NCBI GenBank assembly: GCA_964016875.1 | Contig: OZ024721.1 | Location: 1,927,001-1,991,000 of the forward strand | Direction of reading: 5' to 3' | DNA length: 64,000 bases | Source: Fallopia convolvulus | Taxonomy: Eukaryota > Streptophyta > Magnoliopsida > Caryophyllales > Polygonaceae | Shown: in pieces, positions 11,138 to 22,242 of the stretch | How the letters are laid out: the number at the start of each line of letters is the position of its first letter | Position numbering within the stretch: the first letter of the stretch is position 1 | Made by a program: the position numbers and the translations under genes | The notes under the pieces: model-generated | Told to the model about the DNA's origin: nothing | The model's input: the letters and a program-made list of their open reading frames with translations, nothing else | Database searches by the model: none

Positions 11138-13243
11138 TGAAATACCCCGTAGATACTAGATTCGTATCTACTTAAGTCTTATAATTATTATTAACATTAC
11201 TACTAATTTTATTTGTTTACAAATAAAATCATGTTTTGGAGTCTTAAGTTCGATATCCATTACGCTAAAGTTATGTGGTTAACGAATTTAAGTATGTTCG
11301 TTTGTCCTTTAATAGAATTTTTCTTGAGCATTTGAATAAGGGAAAAGAAAATATCTTATTAAAAATAAGAGTGGTATTGTTGAATTACTATATTACCCCT
11401 AAATTAGGGTGCCCATTTCTTTTCCCCTACTTCATCTCTTTCCCCCACTCCATCTTCTTCCTAATTACATCCGCTCCTAGCTTCCTCATTCACCTTCCCC
11501 ACTCTCAAATCAGCCCACACTCATGCCCCACTACCCTCACCGACGCCGGAGAAAGCGAACGCCGTCAACCCACGCCACCTAGCCGGAGCTCACGCCGCCC
11601 ATCACGTCACCCACCACCCCACCTCGTTTTTGGAGCTTCCATGGCCTCCCACACCATTTTTGGACCTCTTTCGACCCTTCCATACCTTGGGTAAGCTTTT
11701 GCTTATTGTTAGAGGTTGGAGTGTTAAGGGCATTTTTGCACACGTTCCGAAAATTCTGGGCAGTTTCTGTAATTTCTGGAAAGTTAAGGGTATCATCACA
11801 AGGTAAGGAATTCTTCTACGAGAATGAGAAATTTTACGGATCTTGATTTGGATCTATATGTGATGAGTTATGACTATTTGTGTGATTTTGGTGAAAACTT
11901 AGAGTTTAGGGCTATATTGGTGGGCAATTGGAAGGTTGGGTTGAAAATATATTTTGATGAAGGCTATGCTTGATAAATCTTCTTAGGCTAAGTAATAGTT
12001 GAATTAAGCATTTATGCTTTATGCACAATTTTGTGACTTGAGTGATTGATATATTACATCTTGTTTTCCTAGAAAATACATGTGTGCATAAGTGGTATGA
12101 ATGAGTAAAACCGACAAGGCCGTTATTGATTGTTATAAATCCCAATGGGATAATATGGTTCGGCAATGCCGTTCGAGCTTCTTACGGACCCCAATGGGGA
12201 CCTTGATATCGACAATGTCGATGATGAAACTTCAGGATTCCATGGGGGATACCTTGAAGATAATTGGGCAATGCCCTGTGAGTTAATCCCAATGAGAGTT
12301 TTGGTTCGGCAATGTCGTTCGTGTTTTTACGGACCCCAATGGGGACTTTTAGTCGGCAATGCCGATGATGTGATTCATGGATCCCAATGGGATGCCTTGA
12401 GATTTTGGGCAATGCCCTGTAAGTAACCCCAATGGGGTAAGACGAGATATAACCTCCTCTGTAATATTATTTGCTTTTAGCCATGTCTTTAATGTGTACA
12501 TATATATCTATTAAAAAAAATACTATTCTTCATTACTTAGTTTCTTTTGAGAGACTAACCCCCATTGGTTGGGGGCTGGCTATGTTTTTTTTATGGCATG
12601 GCCAGGTTTAGGTGACGTTCAAGCACTTGGAGGAGGTTGAGCGCCATGACGATGCTAGGATGGGACTTGGGTTTTGCTTATGAAGTGTTCTCCTTTTATT
12701 TTAGACTTATGTTTACCTACTCCTTAAGTAGGGAATCGAGTTAGACATTACATGCTGTTGAACCCGTTCCATATTTTAGCTATCCTGGTCTAGCGTACTA
12801 GTATGCACTCTACTTTGTGACTAATGTAGGTTTACGCCATCTTTTACTCTCGAGACTTGTTGACTCCTAGAGCTATTGGAAGTTTTATGACATTTCCTTG
12901 AATTCAGTATTATTATCCCCTTAGCCTTGAAGGGGTTTCATAAAAACCCTTGGCGCTGTAACAACTCATTTTTGGGCTGTTACAGAAATTGGTATCAGAG
13001 CCAGGTTTCGGTGTTCTACTTGGGGAGTTGGGATGGGTAGAAGTTGCATCGTGATTGCGCTCCTTCCTCCGTGGCATTCTCTTATGCTTCATAAGGTTAT
13101 AAACTAATATGTGCGTGTTTCTGTCACAACTTGTGCGTATTTTATTTGATACTAGAGCTACTGCAAGTTTATGACATTTCTTTGAATTCAGTATTATTAT
13201 CCCCTTAGCCTTGAAGGGATTTCATAAAAACCCTTGGGGGTAA
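11138..13243 (+). mobile_element. Ty3/gypsy-like LTR with PBS and a truncated second LTR copy
   Basis: A ~1.85-kb LTR runs from TGAAATACCCCGTAGATAC (11138) to TTTGGGCTGTTACA (12985). It is followed after four bases by TGGTATCAGAGCCAGG, an initiator-Met-tRNA primer-binding site, which fixes plus orientation and the LTR end. About 150 bp further on, 13150-13243 repeats the 12866-12951 part of the LTR, so what remains is a 5' LTR, a leader and a scrap of the other LTR. No gag or pol survives. It is inserted in the 5' half of the hAT transposon. Gypsy assignment rests on LTR length and end sequence. Confidence 0.75.
12155..12440 (+). repeat. Tandem repeat of ~140-148 bp within the gypsy-like LTR
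   Basis: Two consecutive units (12155-12302 and 12303-12440) share GGTTCGGCAATG, ACGGACCCCAATGGGGAC and TTGGGCAATGCCCTGT. Short palindromes such as CGGCAATGCCG and CCCAATGGGG recur within each unit. It lies in the middle of the LTR and does not encode a convincing protein. Confidence 0.8.
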
Positions 13244-13725
13244 AAGCCTAACCAAATCTGAAATTGGGGCTAATATGATATTGGGGCTAAAACTCCTAAA
13301 AGGAGTAGGACTGTCGGAGGTCTACCTCGCTAGAGACAGGAGTGGGCGACCGAGTGGCTGGAGGAGAGGAGGAGGACTAAGAATCCGAGCGGCCCGGGCT
13401 GAGGAGGTTGTTGGATGCCTAGTCTCGCGTGCTGCACTGCTGCTACGTATAGATTCCAGACTAACGGGATGGTGGCGAGCCGACAGGGATTCGAGGACAC
13501 CAAGTCGCTGATGAGTCGAGAGATGGCGGCAGATTTCGGACTCGTTCGAGGCTTTGAGGACTTTTAGCGTTCGTTCTGTACTTTTATCGTTCAGTGTTTT
13601 GGCCTTCTTCAGCATTTTAAACCTATAAAAATCCGTTTTTTGTACTTTTAAATATTTTTAAAAAAAATCTCAATGAGGGATGTAGCCCTCACTAGGCACC
13701 ATACAAATCCGCCACTGGTCAAGAC

Positions 13726-13880
13726 GATTGTTTGCGCTTATCTTCGAGGGTTGTTTTTTTATCACGGAAGCTTTTGATACGGCTATAATAGCCTATAAGC
13801 GAGCGTTGGCTGGGGCTGCTATCCATGTTAAGCCGGCCAAGGCTTGGATGGGCTTGGCCGGGCTTGGATGCAACCAAGGC
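13726..13880 (+). pseudogene. LINE relic, continuation after the hAT insertion
   Basis: Joining 7705 to 13726 across the hAT element restores a single pre-insertion sequence. The plus frame 13728 onward reads AFDTAIIAYKRALAGAAIH, which resembles the linker between the zf-RVT and RNase H domains of plant LINE polymerases, but the similarity is weak. No RNase H core is recognisable downstream. Confidence 0.4.
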
Positions 13881-16326
13881 CTAACGTCCATAATACTAAA
13901 AATAACATAAACCATAAGTAAAAGTCTCAAAGTAGCAACAATACCATGTCAAGACATGTCAAGGGCCTTGTCGCGCGCGTGTAGGGACAACATTGTGGTG
14001 TTGGCATCGTGCCATGGTTGGCACGGTAGGAACCCCCAATTTCGAGGGGTACGGTATCGCGGGATGGGCCAAGGGGGCTGCCATTGTCTTGGGACGCTCG
14101 GGCTAGTCGGAATTAGATGTGACCCTAGGCAAGGTCGCATTAGGCTCCTGGACAATAAATTGTTTTTCTTTCTCAACATGTCAACTAGGGCTATCTAATC
14201 TTCTTGACTCAAACACTCGCTTATCAAAAATCAACGATCTGGATCTGAGTCCGTCAACATCACCCGCACCAAACAATCAAGAGATCGGTCATCGAGACTT
14301 GCATCTGACTCAAAGTTTGGACCTTTGTGAAATGTCAGATCTTCATTCTCCAAAACAGACTTCGAGACCTACATATGACTCAAATTATGGACCTTTGCAA
14401 AGTGTCAAATCTTCATGCTCCAAACCTACTTCCCCATGCACGATCGCAGTTCGTGTGTAGGCTCGACTTGTGGATCTGAGTTGGTGAACATGGGATTGAC
14501 CTTCTTTTCCCACAAACGATACCAATTTATTTTGACACAAAAATCTCCCAAAAACCGGATAGAAAGCAAACAAGAAAAAGAGAGATTTTCGCATGAAACT
14601 TCAAATTATCCTTCTTATTAACATGGGTACTTTTTTAGGAAAAGAATGGAGGCTAGGGTTTCTCCTATCATTTATTGGGCATTTATCCTTCCTAAGCCCA
14701 TTAGCTAGGATATTTAATATTTTCAACATAATTGATACACTATCAATTAAATCAATTAAAATTATATAAAGCCAAAAAATAGAGTTACACTTCATAACTT
14801 GCCAAATTTATTTACAAAATAAAATTTATCTTTGCAAGTTTTATTTATTAAAAAGTGGAATTAAATAAATTGTGAAGTTTTAATAATTATGAAAGCATAA
14901 TGGTTACGAAAAATATATTTATATTGAAAGACAAATATTAACCGAAAAAATAATATTGAAATGGTATTTTAGCACAATTCATTTCCTTGCATTAAAATAT
15001 TTCTTAAAACCCGAAAAATCCCATTCTTAATAAATATTCGTCTGATTTATTTTATCTAAGGGCGAAATTAATTTATAGAGAAAGATTTAATAATTATTAT
15101 TGCATAATAATTAAAATAATTACACTTTATTCTTCTATAAAAGAGTGGGATATTACATTTACAAAATGTGCAAGGGTGTTAGCAAACAATCATTGCCAGA
15201 TTCATGTTTGTCAATCTTCACAACTAATGTTAGCTTTCATGGTATTATTTGAGCATTTCTTGACATTAAGCTTTTGTTATAAAAGAGAGCTCGATTTCTA
15301 GCATGCCAAAATCATAGGCAAAAGTGGTAGATCCCATACATGTTTCTAATATCTCATCTTTTCCTTGGTCCTCTATTAAACCATTTGAACTAGCCTTTAA
15401 GGTTGTCAATTCTTGATGGGAAATATGGAGCCATTTAAGGAGTTTGTTGAGTACATTATTGAACAAGCTACATTGGGTCCAACGATGCTATCCAAATTAA
15501 TTAGATTTGCTATAGAGGGCACCTGTGAGGTTAGTTTAAGAAGGTAACATGCCTTTGATGTTTATAGGTAAACTAAAGCGCCACTAAGAGGGTTCAAAGC
15601 TCAACATTTCCACCATAGTGAAGTAGACTTAAAACTCAAATGCATTAGAAGAGATCTATCAAAAAAAAAATTGAAGAATCTTTAGAGGAAGTTTAAGGTG
15701 TCAAAAAAGGGTCCAAAGTTCAACATTAGAATGATCTAGTATGTAGAACATAATGTGAAGCAAAAAGTCTATTGAGCCAATAAGCAAACTTAATTAACTT
15801 GAAACATAACCAAATTTTAGACCCCCCAAGACGCCTATTACTAGAGATTTTATAGCATAGATGAACGATGAGATTTTAACATGCGTCTTCATGTTCAAAA
15901 TCAGTAAGGACAATCTATTAGGATCTAACAAGATGAGTCTGATTTGAAAAGATCTTTCAAATCAATAAAATATTTGAAGGATACTTCAAATAGGATAATT
16001 TTCATTTATTAGCCAAAAATGATTAATCCATAACTCAATTAGTCTATCTATAGATGCAAAATAAGGAAGAAATGGTATAGAAGAAAATTTGGTTCTTGCA
16101 ACCAGCGCTAACCCTGCCTAATAAATAAGCCTCATTGAAAACAAAACGATTGTAGAAACCTATACAATCCATCTTCTTTGGTAAGCATAGTGTCTCCCAA
16201 CTTCATCCATGTAATTTTCTATATTGATGAGAAGAATTCTTGCTAAAATTTCGCTATGAGACTAAGGATCACATAATTAGGCCTCTAGCTATACGAAACC
16301 TCGTGATACAAGTAAGGATGCTCTTA
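13881..16326. other. Intergenic, mostly AT-rich, with one ~69-bp tandem duplication
   Basis: No gene was recognised. 14292-14360 and 14361-14429 are two diverged copies of a ~69-bp unit containing TATGGACCTTTG-like sequence. From 14640 the DNA is strongly AT-rich. A short minus ORF at 15266-15466 resembles nothing I recognise. GAGTGGGATATTACA near 15145-15159 looks like an LTR end, but no partner was found. Confidence 0.5.
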
Positions 16327-16924
16327 TGTTGAGAATAAAACATATCTCACATTTAAAATTCAAACAAAACCAGCCTAGTACATATATTCTTCGGTTACAC
16401 TTCCTATTGTCAATTGGTTTTAGGATAGAATCCCACTTGGCTTATGTGGTGGGCCAAACGCACATGTGTGCTTGTACAAACATATCCCGAGTCTACCTAC
16501 CTATCGGCCCACGGACTTTCTTCATAGTATCATAGTAGGTTTGGTCTTGGGTCTATTATCTACCTTGGGTTGGGCTTAGTGAGTTGCTATGTACCCGCCC
16601 ATTATCTACCATACTTAACTTTCGACTATCTTGTGTTGGGGTTATTGAGTTGCTACCGCCCTTTATCTACCTTACTTAACCTACCCGATATTCAAGTGTC
16701 AACTGGTCATCCCAATTGCACTTTATGGGGAGTGTTGAGAATAAAATATACCCCACATCTGAAATCCAAAGAAAACTAGCCTAGTAAATATACTCTTGAG
16801 TTACTCCTATTGTCAATTGGTTTTAGGATGGAACCCCACTAAACTTCTGTTTTGGACTAACACGCATATGCACTCATACGGACATGCACTCAGTCTACCT
16901 ATCTACTGGCCTACAGACTTAACA
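16327..16924 (+). mobile_element. TRIM retrotransposon, degenerate
   Basis: Direct repeats at 16327-16524 and 16733-16924 begin TGTTGAGAATAAAA and end CA. The first is followed by TAGTATCATAGTAGG, a mutated Met-tRNA primer-binding site. A purine tract (TATGGGGAG) precedes the second. Family resemblance to the TRIM at 35542 is clear, including internal CTACCTTGGGTTGGGCTTAG. No clear target duplication remains, so this is an old copy. It ends 68 bp before the copia 3' LTR. Confidence 0.8.
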
Positions 16925-16992
16925 TTAGTCTTGATCTAAACTTCCATACAAACACATAACGTTTAATATATATGTAGATTAAGAATAAAAAC

Positions 16993-17796
16993 TGTAGGAT
17001 CGTTAGTACTAGGACGAGTCGACGACTCCTACAAAGTCGTCGACTTTGAGTAATAAAGCAGCAGAATAAATAGATAGTAAAATAAACGATACCAACAGTC
17101 AATGACAAGCGATGTATAGTGGAAACTCTTCGTAAACCAACTAGTTTACTCGGAGAAAAACCACTCCCTTCCAAGTTTATCACTTAGTCGGATTTTAAGA
17201 GTCCTTGGACTCGCTCTATTGATTTCTTGAGTGATTACAAAGCTCTCCCGTGTACAAGAATGAATCCCACACCCTTGAACCATGCTCTACCTTTGCACTC
17301 ACACTCTCAATCTCACGCTATGCCTAAGATCTCTTAACTCACCACTTGTACGAATCCTACGCACAAGTATGCTCTTTCTTTCTTACACACGATATGAAAA
17401 TTATGCTCATTGGTCTTACCAATTAGCCTAAACACTAGAGTATTTAAACTAAGGTAAGAGAGATCTCATGCATATTATTTTCCATTCGATTAGGAAAATA
17501 ATATACACTCAATCTTTTACAAATCTTTCCAAATATATAAATGTAAGCACACTAAAATATTCTAGGAGAAACAAATTATCTTTATCTTGATTTTAGCACT
17601 CTTTTGATGATCTTCTCCTAAAATAGAACAACGCATCTGTCTTCAATTAAACGCAGATGATCTGTGTGTTCCTTTCGTAAATAGATCGCTTCGTCAGCTG
17701 GTCATGTCAGTGACTTTGCCAAGTCGCCGACTCGACTTGCAAACTCAGGGTCACTGACTCTGGAACCATCAAAACTCAAACTTCCATCTTCTAACA
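16993..17796 (-). repeat. 3' LTR of the copia element
   Basis: This 804-bp repeat is paired with 29221-30017. In minus orientation it starts TGTTAGAAGATGGAAG and ends CGATCCTACA. Against the other LTR I count about six substitutions in 140 bp at one end plus small indels, so the insertion is not recent. Confidence 0.95.
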
Positions 17797-17800
17797 AATT

Positions 17801-17810
17801 CCCCCTTTTT
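17801..17810 (-). promoter_or_regulatory. Polypurine tract of the copia element
   Basis: AAAAAGGGGG on the minus strand lies four bases before the 3' LTR start, the position expected for plus-strand priming during reverse transcription. Confidence 0.8.
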
Positions 17811-18234
17811 GATGGTGACAAACAACCTGTTCTGATAAAAGCTATCCAACATACAAAAACAGCACAATAAAAAGAGCAAAGCACAAAAACCATAAAAAGT
17901 TCCCCCTAAACTTAGTAACCACATGATTTCAGTATTTTGATCCCCCTAATAAATCTATTCCCCCGGTTAATTCCCCCTTTTGGCATCATCAAAAAGACTG
18001 TTAAAACAAGAAAAGAAATCAGAGGCAAATATAGAAACTTAAATCATAATATCAAAACAGTCATAGATAGTCATCCACCATAGCAAAATAAAAGGTACGA
18101 TGCAAACACACACAATCTAGAAATACGTTACAACCATATTAAACTAAAGAAAAATCTTTTAAACTAGAGGGATAATGTGGAAAGGGTAGAAAGAGAGGGT
18201 TAGAGAAGGCCATGAAGTGCGACAGTCACTGACA

Positions 18235-20137
18235 TCAGGATCCAAAGTCATTGAGCCTCTCCTCTATTGCATCAAGCTTTGAAATTGCATTGTCGACCAT
18301 ATTCTGAAACTTCTCCATCATTCCCTTCAGAATCATATTCTGCTCCCTGATTTCCTTCAATTCATCGTTTGAGGGAGCAAACTTCATTCCTTCTTCCTGG
18401 TAGCCCTTGATACTGACCTCAGAAATCTTTGACACCCATTGTCCATCAACTCAGTTCCAGCCGAACTTCCTGATCATTTCCTTGTTGAGAATCCTGGTGT
18501 TGAGGACGTAACCACCATCCACATAGACCTTATGCTCAGTCATCATTAAGGCAATCAACATGCCATAAGAAAGTGCATGTTTGGCAGTGTCAAGCACATG
18601 CTTCATGTGAAGCATCATCAGACGAGGCATGTTTACCTTCTTTCCCTTAATAATCTTGTCCATGACCAGGTTATCTTGAATAGAGGCAACATTTCTTTTG
18701 AGTTCCCTTGGAAGCAAGTTGCTGACTAGATAATTGAACATTACCTTCTTCTCAATTCACTTCTTGTTGACCAGGTAGGGACTGGTGAAATTGTCATCAC
18801 TGTCAGTGACAGTTCTGATGATCTCACGGTCAACCTCCTTTGTAGTACTCAGCAAAACCTTCATGAGGAATCTCAAGAATGTCACTGACATCCTTGCTAG
18901 TGAAGGAGTACGTCTTCTTATCTATCGTGTACCTCCCTATGGTCATATTCCCAGTATCTTCAATCACCAGATTCTCATAGAACATCTTAACCATCAGAGG
19001 ATTGTATTCATGCTCCCCCTGCACTAACTTGTCCCATTTCTGCTTTTTCAGCCAGTCAATGACCTTTGTTAGTTTGAACTCCTTCATGAAACTTTCATCC
19101 CACAACAGATCCTTAGTGAAATCCCTAGACGACATATCAATGATCACATTGGTTTTCTTACTCTTTTTGCTAGACCCAATAGCAGACTTAGGAGATCTCC
19201 TCCTTTTCTTCCTAGTAACCTTCTCAGAGAAAGAAGAGTCTCTTCCCTCTGAGGCAGCCTCAGGGGTTTCCAACCCCTTGCCCTTCTTGGCTTTAAGAGC
19301 CACTGCTGAGGCTCTAGCACTAGCAGATCTAGTCTTAGGGTGAAAAGGAGGAGGCATTTCAATCTCATCATCCTTAAGCAACTCAGAGTCATCTCCAAAG
19401 AGATCTTTTTCTAAATTTCTCTTAACAGAATCACCATATTTGGATTTCTTAGAAACCAAGATGGGATCAGAGGGTGTACCTTCTTCGGAAGTTTCTGTTG
19501 GTTCCTTTTGGGAGAAGTCCTTGTCAGCCACCTTGTCGACATTCTCCACACCAGTATTTGTGTCAATGACTTTTGAGGAGTCATTGACAACCTTTTCTTG
19601 ATCGTGAGGAGATAGCCGTTGGTTCTCCTCTTCACCAGCCTCTTCTACTTTATCCTCTGCAAAAGACCCGATGACCTTCTCTGTTTCCTCAAATTCCATT
19701 GACTCCATAATTGGAGTCTTCACTCTCTCTTCCTCTACAATCTCTTGATCAGAGGGTTTGGGTAAGGAAGAATCACCGATTTCTGGAAAAACCATTGGTT
19801 GCGCCGTTTGGTGCGGTTTTCCAGACTCCGGTGACATGGTTAGGGTTTTGGTTTCAATTTGAGGGGGTAGAGGATTTTGGGGTTTTTCAACGGCAATGGG
19901 AGATGAGGGAGTTGATTTTGGAGGAGAAGGGTTTGGATTCTGGTTTTGTGGAGGAATGTGGTTTTGAGATGGAAGTTCCATGGCGGTTGGAGGAACGGTT
20001 GAGGAAGACGATTGCCCAGACAAAAGGACTCGAAGAAAATCGTCACCAAAGAGGGCGAGAATCATCTTTGCCGATTCAGGGCTTTCGGTTTTGGTTTTGG
20101 GAGAAGCAAGGAGGTTTGAGTTGGAAGGAGACGCCAT
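18235..20137 (-). pseudogene. Third ORF of the copia element (plant-transposon-protein-like), broken
   Basis: A 435-codon ORF (20137-18830) lies in sense orientation downstream of RNase H. It is proline/serine-rich at the N-terminus, acidic and KR-rich in the middle. It ends in a conserved-looking block containing WLKKQKWDKLV and MFYENLVIEDTG, which resembles the 'putative plant transposon protein' family (Transposase_32). A 1-nt frameshift near 18830 leads to ...NFTSPYLVNKK, a stop, then MFNYLVSNLLPRELKRN (18741-18451), another in-frame stop, and a coiled-coil-like tail (18435-18235). The ancestral product was probably around 600-650 aa. No signal peptide or membrane segment is evident, so an envelope-like role is not supported. 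Function unknown. Confidence 0.7.
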
Positions 20138-20159
20138 TGGAGAAGAATGGAGGTTCGAG

Positions 20160-20210
20160 GGTTTGGGTTCGAGAGAGAGAGAGAGAGAGAAGTCGAGAGA
20201 GAGAGAAGAA
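20160..20210. repeat. GA-rich microsatellite 5' of ORF3
   Basis: A run of GA dinucleotides (20168-20185) and further GAGAGA blocks lie just upstream, in element orientation, of the ORF3 start codon at 20137. Confidence 0.7.
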
Positions 20211-20241
20211 TTGAGAAAAGTGTACCTTTAAGTTTGACGGT

Positions 20242-21592
20242 TGATGAGGTATTTTTAGTGGTCGTTAATACCTATCAAAGAAACCTTAGCTTAACCAACT
20301 CAGTAGAGCGGCAAGTAAGGGTCGATCCCACAAGGACTTGTGTATTTATGCTTTTACTTGTGTCCCAAGTAACCAAATAAGGGGGGGTTTTAATGATTCA
20401 AATTCTAATCTAATATGCAAAATTGAGAATTAACTAAGAATGCAAATATGATTGAGTTTAACAAATATGAGAAAAGCGTGTTCAACTAGTTACATCCGTC
20501 ATAGATATGTTGATCATCGATTCTCCTGATTCTCAATTCCCTTGAATAATCTACCGTGGATTATTATCCAAAACTTTATATTTAGTTGAAAGAGCTAACA
20601 GTCTGAACAACCCTAATCATCTAACAACCTAGAACAACGTCTAGATTCAATTAAACGACAGCTTTTAAGTCCAAAGTATCGATAGAAACAAATACTCAAT
20701 GCAAACACCTAATCAAGTTATTTGTGGTTTATTCCCTTCTATAACTAAATAGCCCGAACGAGTCTACACAATTACAGTTGCTACTTTATCTAACCAATCC
20801 CGAACGGGACTTGATCAAATTAGTTGTAAATTAACCTAGAAATTCTATTAGGTAGCTAATCTAACAAAACCCTAGAATAATCCTGATTCAATTAAGCACA
20901 GGGAATAAATCCTATTCAAGCTGATGAGAATCAATCAAACCTCACAATATTATGCAATCTATGATTTCAATAACTAGTCAAACACAACAGATTTAGCAAT
21001 GCATAATTAAATTGAAATCAAACTTACAAAGGTTTCAAAGTCTGCCTCAAGAGAGAAAAACCCTAGCCTCCAAAAGTTGATCAAAGTTTTGAGAAAATAA
21101 ACTAACATAAAGTATATATATGTCTCATAAAAATAACCCTCAATAACTATATCTTCAACATACTACTCGGAAAATATAAATCCAAACCAAACTCGGCCCA
21201 ATCAGCTCCGCGTGAAATCCGGGATTGCGCGGCTTGACCAAAATGTGCGGCCGCGCTTTATTGCATCCTCGCGTAATCAGCTTCAGTTGAGAATGTGCGG
21301 CTTCATTGCTCGACTTAGCATCCCGAGTAATTTCCTTTGTTCTTTAGCTCTTCATTCCTACTTCAATCTTCATTGCGACACCTCCTAGCTTCCTTTAGCT
21401 CATCCACCACCGCCATGGTCAATCAAAACCTCGCCCCGTTGTTGCTCCTGAACCTAAAACCTATAAAACCGAGCAAACTAGCGCATAATACCCGACAACA
21501 CAAAAACCTAAAAACTACATAAAAACCAACCTAAAACTAGCTAAAACATATATAAAACATGCATCTAAACTACTCCTATATGCAAGCTATCA
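20242..21592 (-). mobile_element. Solo LTR, Ty3/gypsy (Tat/Athila-like), nested in the copia element
   Basis: The 1351-bp insertion has ends TGAT...ATCA and a perfect 5-bp duplication ACGGT (20237-20241 and 21593-21597). No internal coding region is present, as expected of LTR-LTR recombination. In minus orientation the 3' part contains TTGTGGGATCGACCCTTACT, a phrase typical of Tat/Athila LTR ends. CGCGGCTTGACC and TGCGGCCGCGC words lie near 21215-21260. The lineage is inferred; solo-LTR status is well supported. Confidence 0.85.
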
Positions 21593-21597
21593 ACGGT

Positions 21598-22242
21598 TGA
21601 GGCATAATAAAGGAATTCACTTCCATTGTCAAATCACAAGATCTTCTCTTTCCTCCCTTTTTTAAATACACTTTCCAATTTCAAAAGATATTGTTAAGCC
21701 ATGATCTTTTTCTCGCGCCAGAAGTCACAGTCACTGACCTTGAACAAGTCGGCGACTCTTATCACGAAACTGCTATCTTCATATGTCTGTGACTGTTGTA
21801 CACACATGACTTTATCTTTCAAGGACTTACTTGGCGTTGGGGTTGTACAGGGAGTGCCAAAGCAAACCAAATAAAAAGCTTTATCTTTTGAGGATTTCTC
21901 GATTATGATGATAAGTCTCCGATTTAAAAGAAAATTCAAAAGTTGGCTCATAGAGACTCTCAAACATGATAGGTCAGGGACAAGCTTTAGAATCAACTAT
22001 CATTTGGGCTTGTAAAGAGGGTTAGGATCATCAAGTTGATTCTTTTGGGCTGAAACAGAGAGCTCAAACAGATTGCACATATACTGAATGTAGTAAAAGT
22101 CATCGATCGTCAAATGTATGGGGTTTCCTAAACATGATGTCTATCAATAATGTAAAGATTTATACCATAAAAGCATGAGTTCAAAACATGCAAAGCAATC
22201 AATTCTATCCAATCATCGAGGGATTTCATGTAGGGAAATAGA
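21598..22242 (-). other. Copia internal region between RNase H and the solo LTR
   Basis: No conserved domain was recognised. A 100-codon minus ORF (21996-21694) has no family resemblance. This stretch corresponds to the spacer between pol and the third ORF. Confidence 0.5.

Larger units (their letters stand above)
7706..13717 (-). mobile_element. TTF-type hAT DNA transposon, full span with 8-bp TSD
   Basis: The element is flanked by a perfect 8-bp duplication GTCAAGAC (7698-7705 and 13718-13725). Its ends CAAGGGCGTAGCC and, in reverse complement, CAGTGGCGGATTT are imperfect hAT inverted repeats. The minus strand encodes a TTF-zinc-finger transposase (7778-10851). A GC-rich leader-like segment lies at 13310-13560 and a TATA-like TTTTTATAGG near 13625. 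Two later insertions (9376-10212 and 11138-13243) inflate it; without them it is about 3.1 kb, normal for an autonomous hAT. It sits inside the LINE relic. Confidence 0.9.

Noticed and set aside
12101..12426. Overlapping ORFs on both strands around 12.1-12.4 kb
   Set aside because: They are produced by the tandem repeat within a gypsy-like LTR and have no protein similarity.
15100..15160. Possible gypsy LTR end (GAGTGGGATATTACA)
   Set aside because: No matching TG start, PBS or target duplication could be found.
18235..20137. Envelope gene of an endogenous retrovirus-like element
   Set aside because: No signal peptide, transmembrane or coiled-coil fusion features are visible; similarity is to a plant transposon-associated protein family instead.
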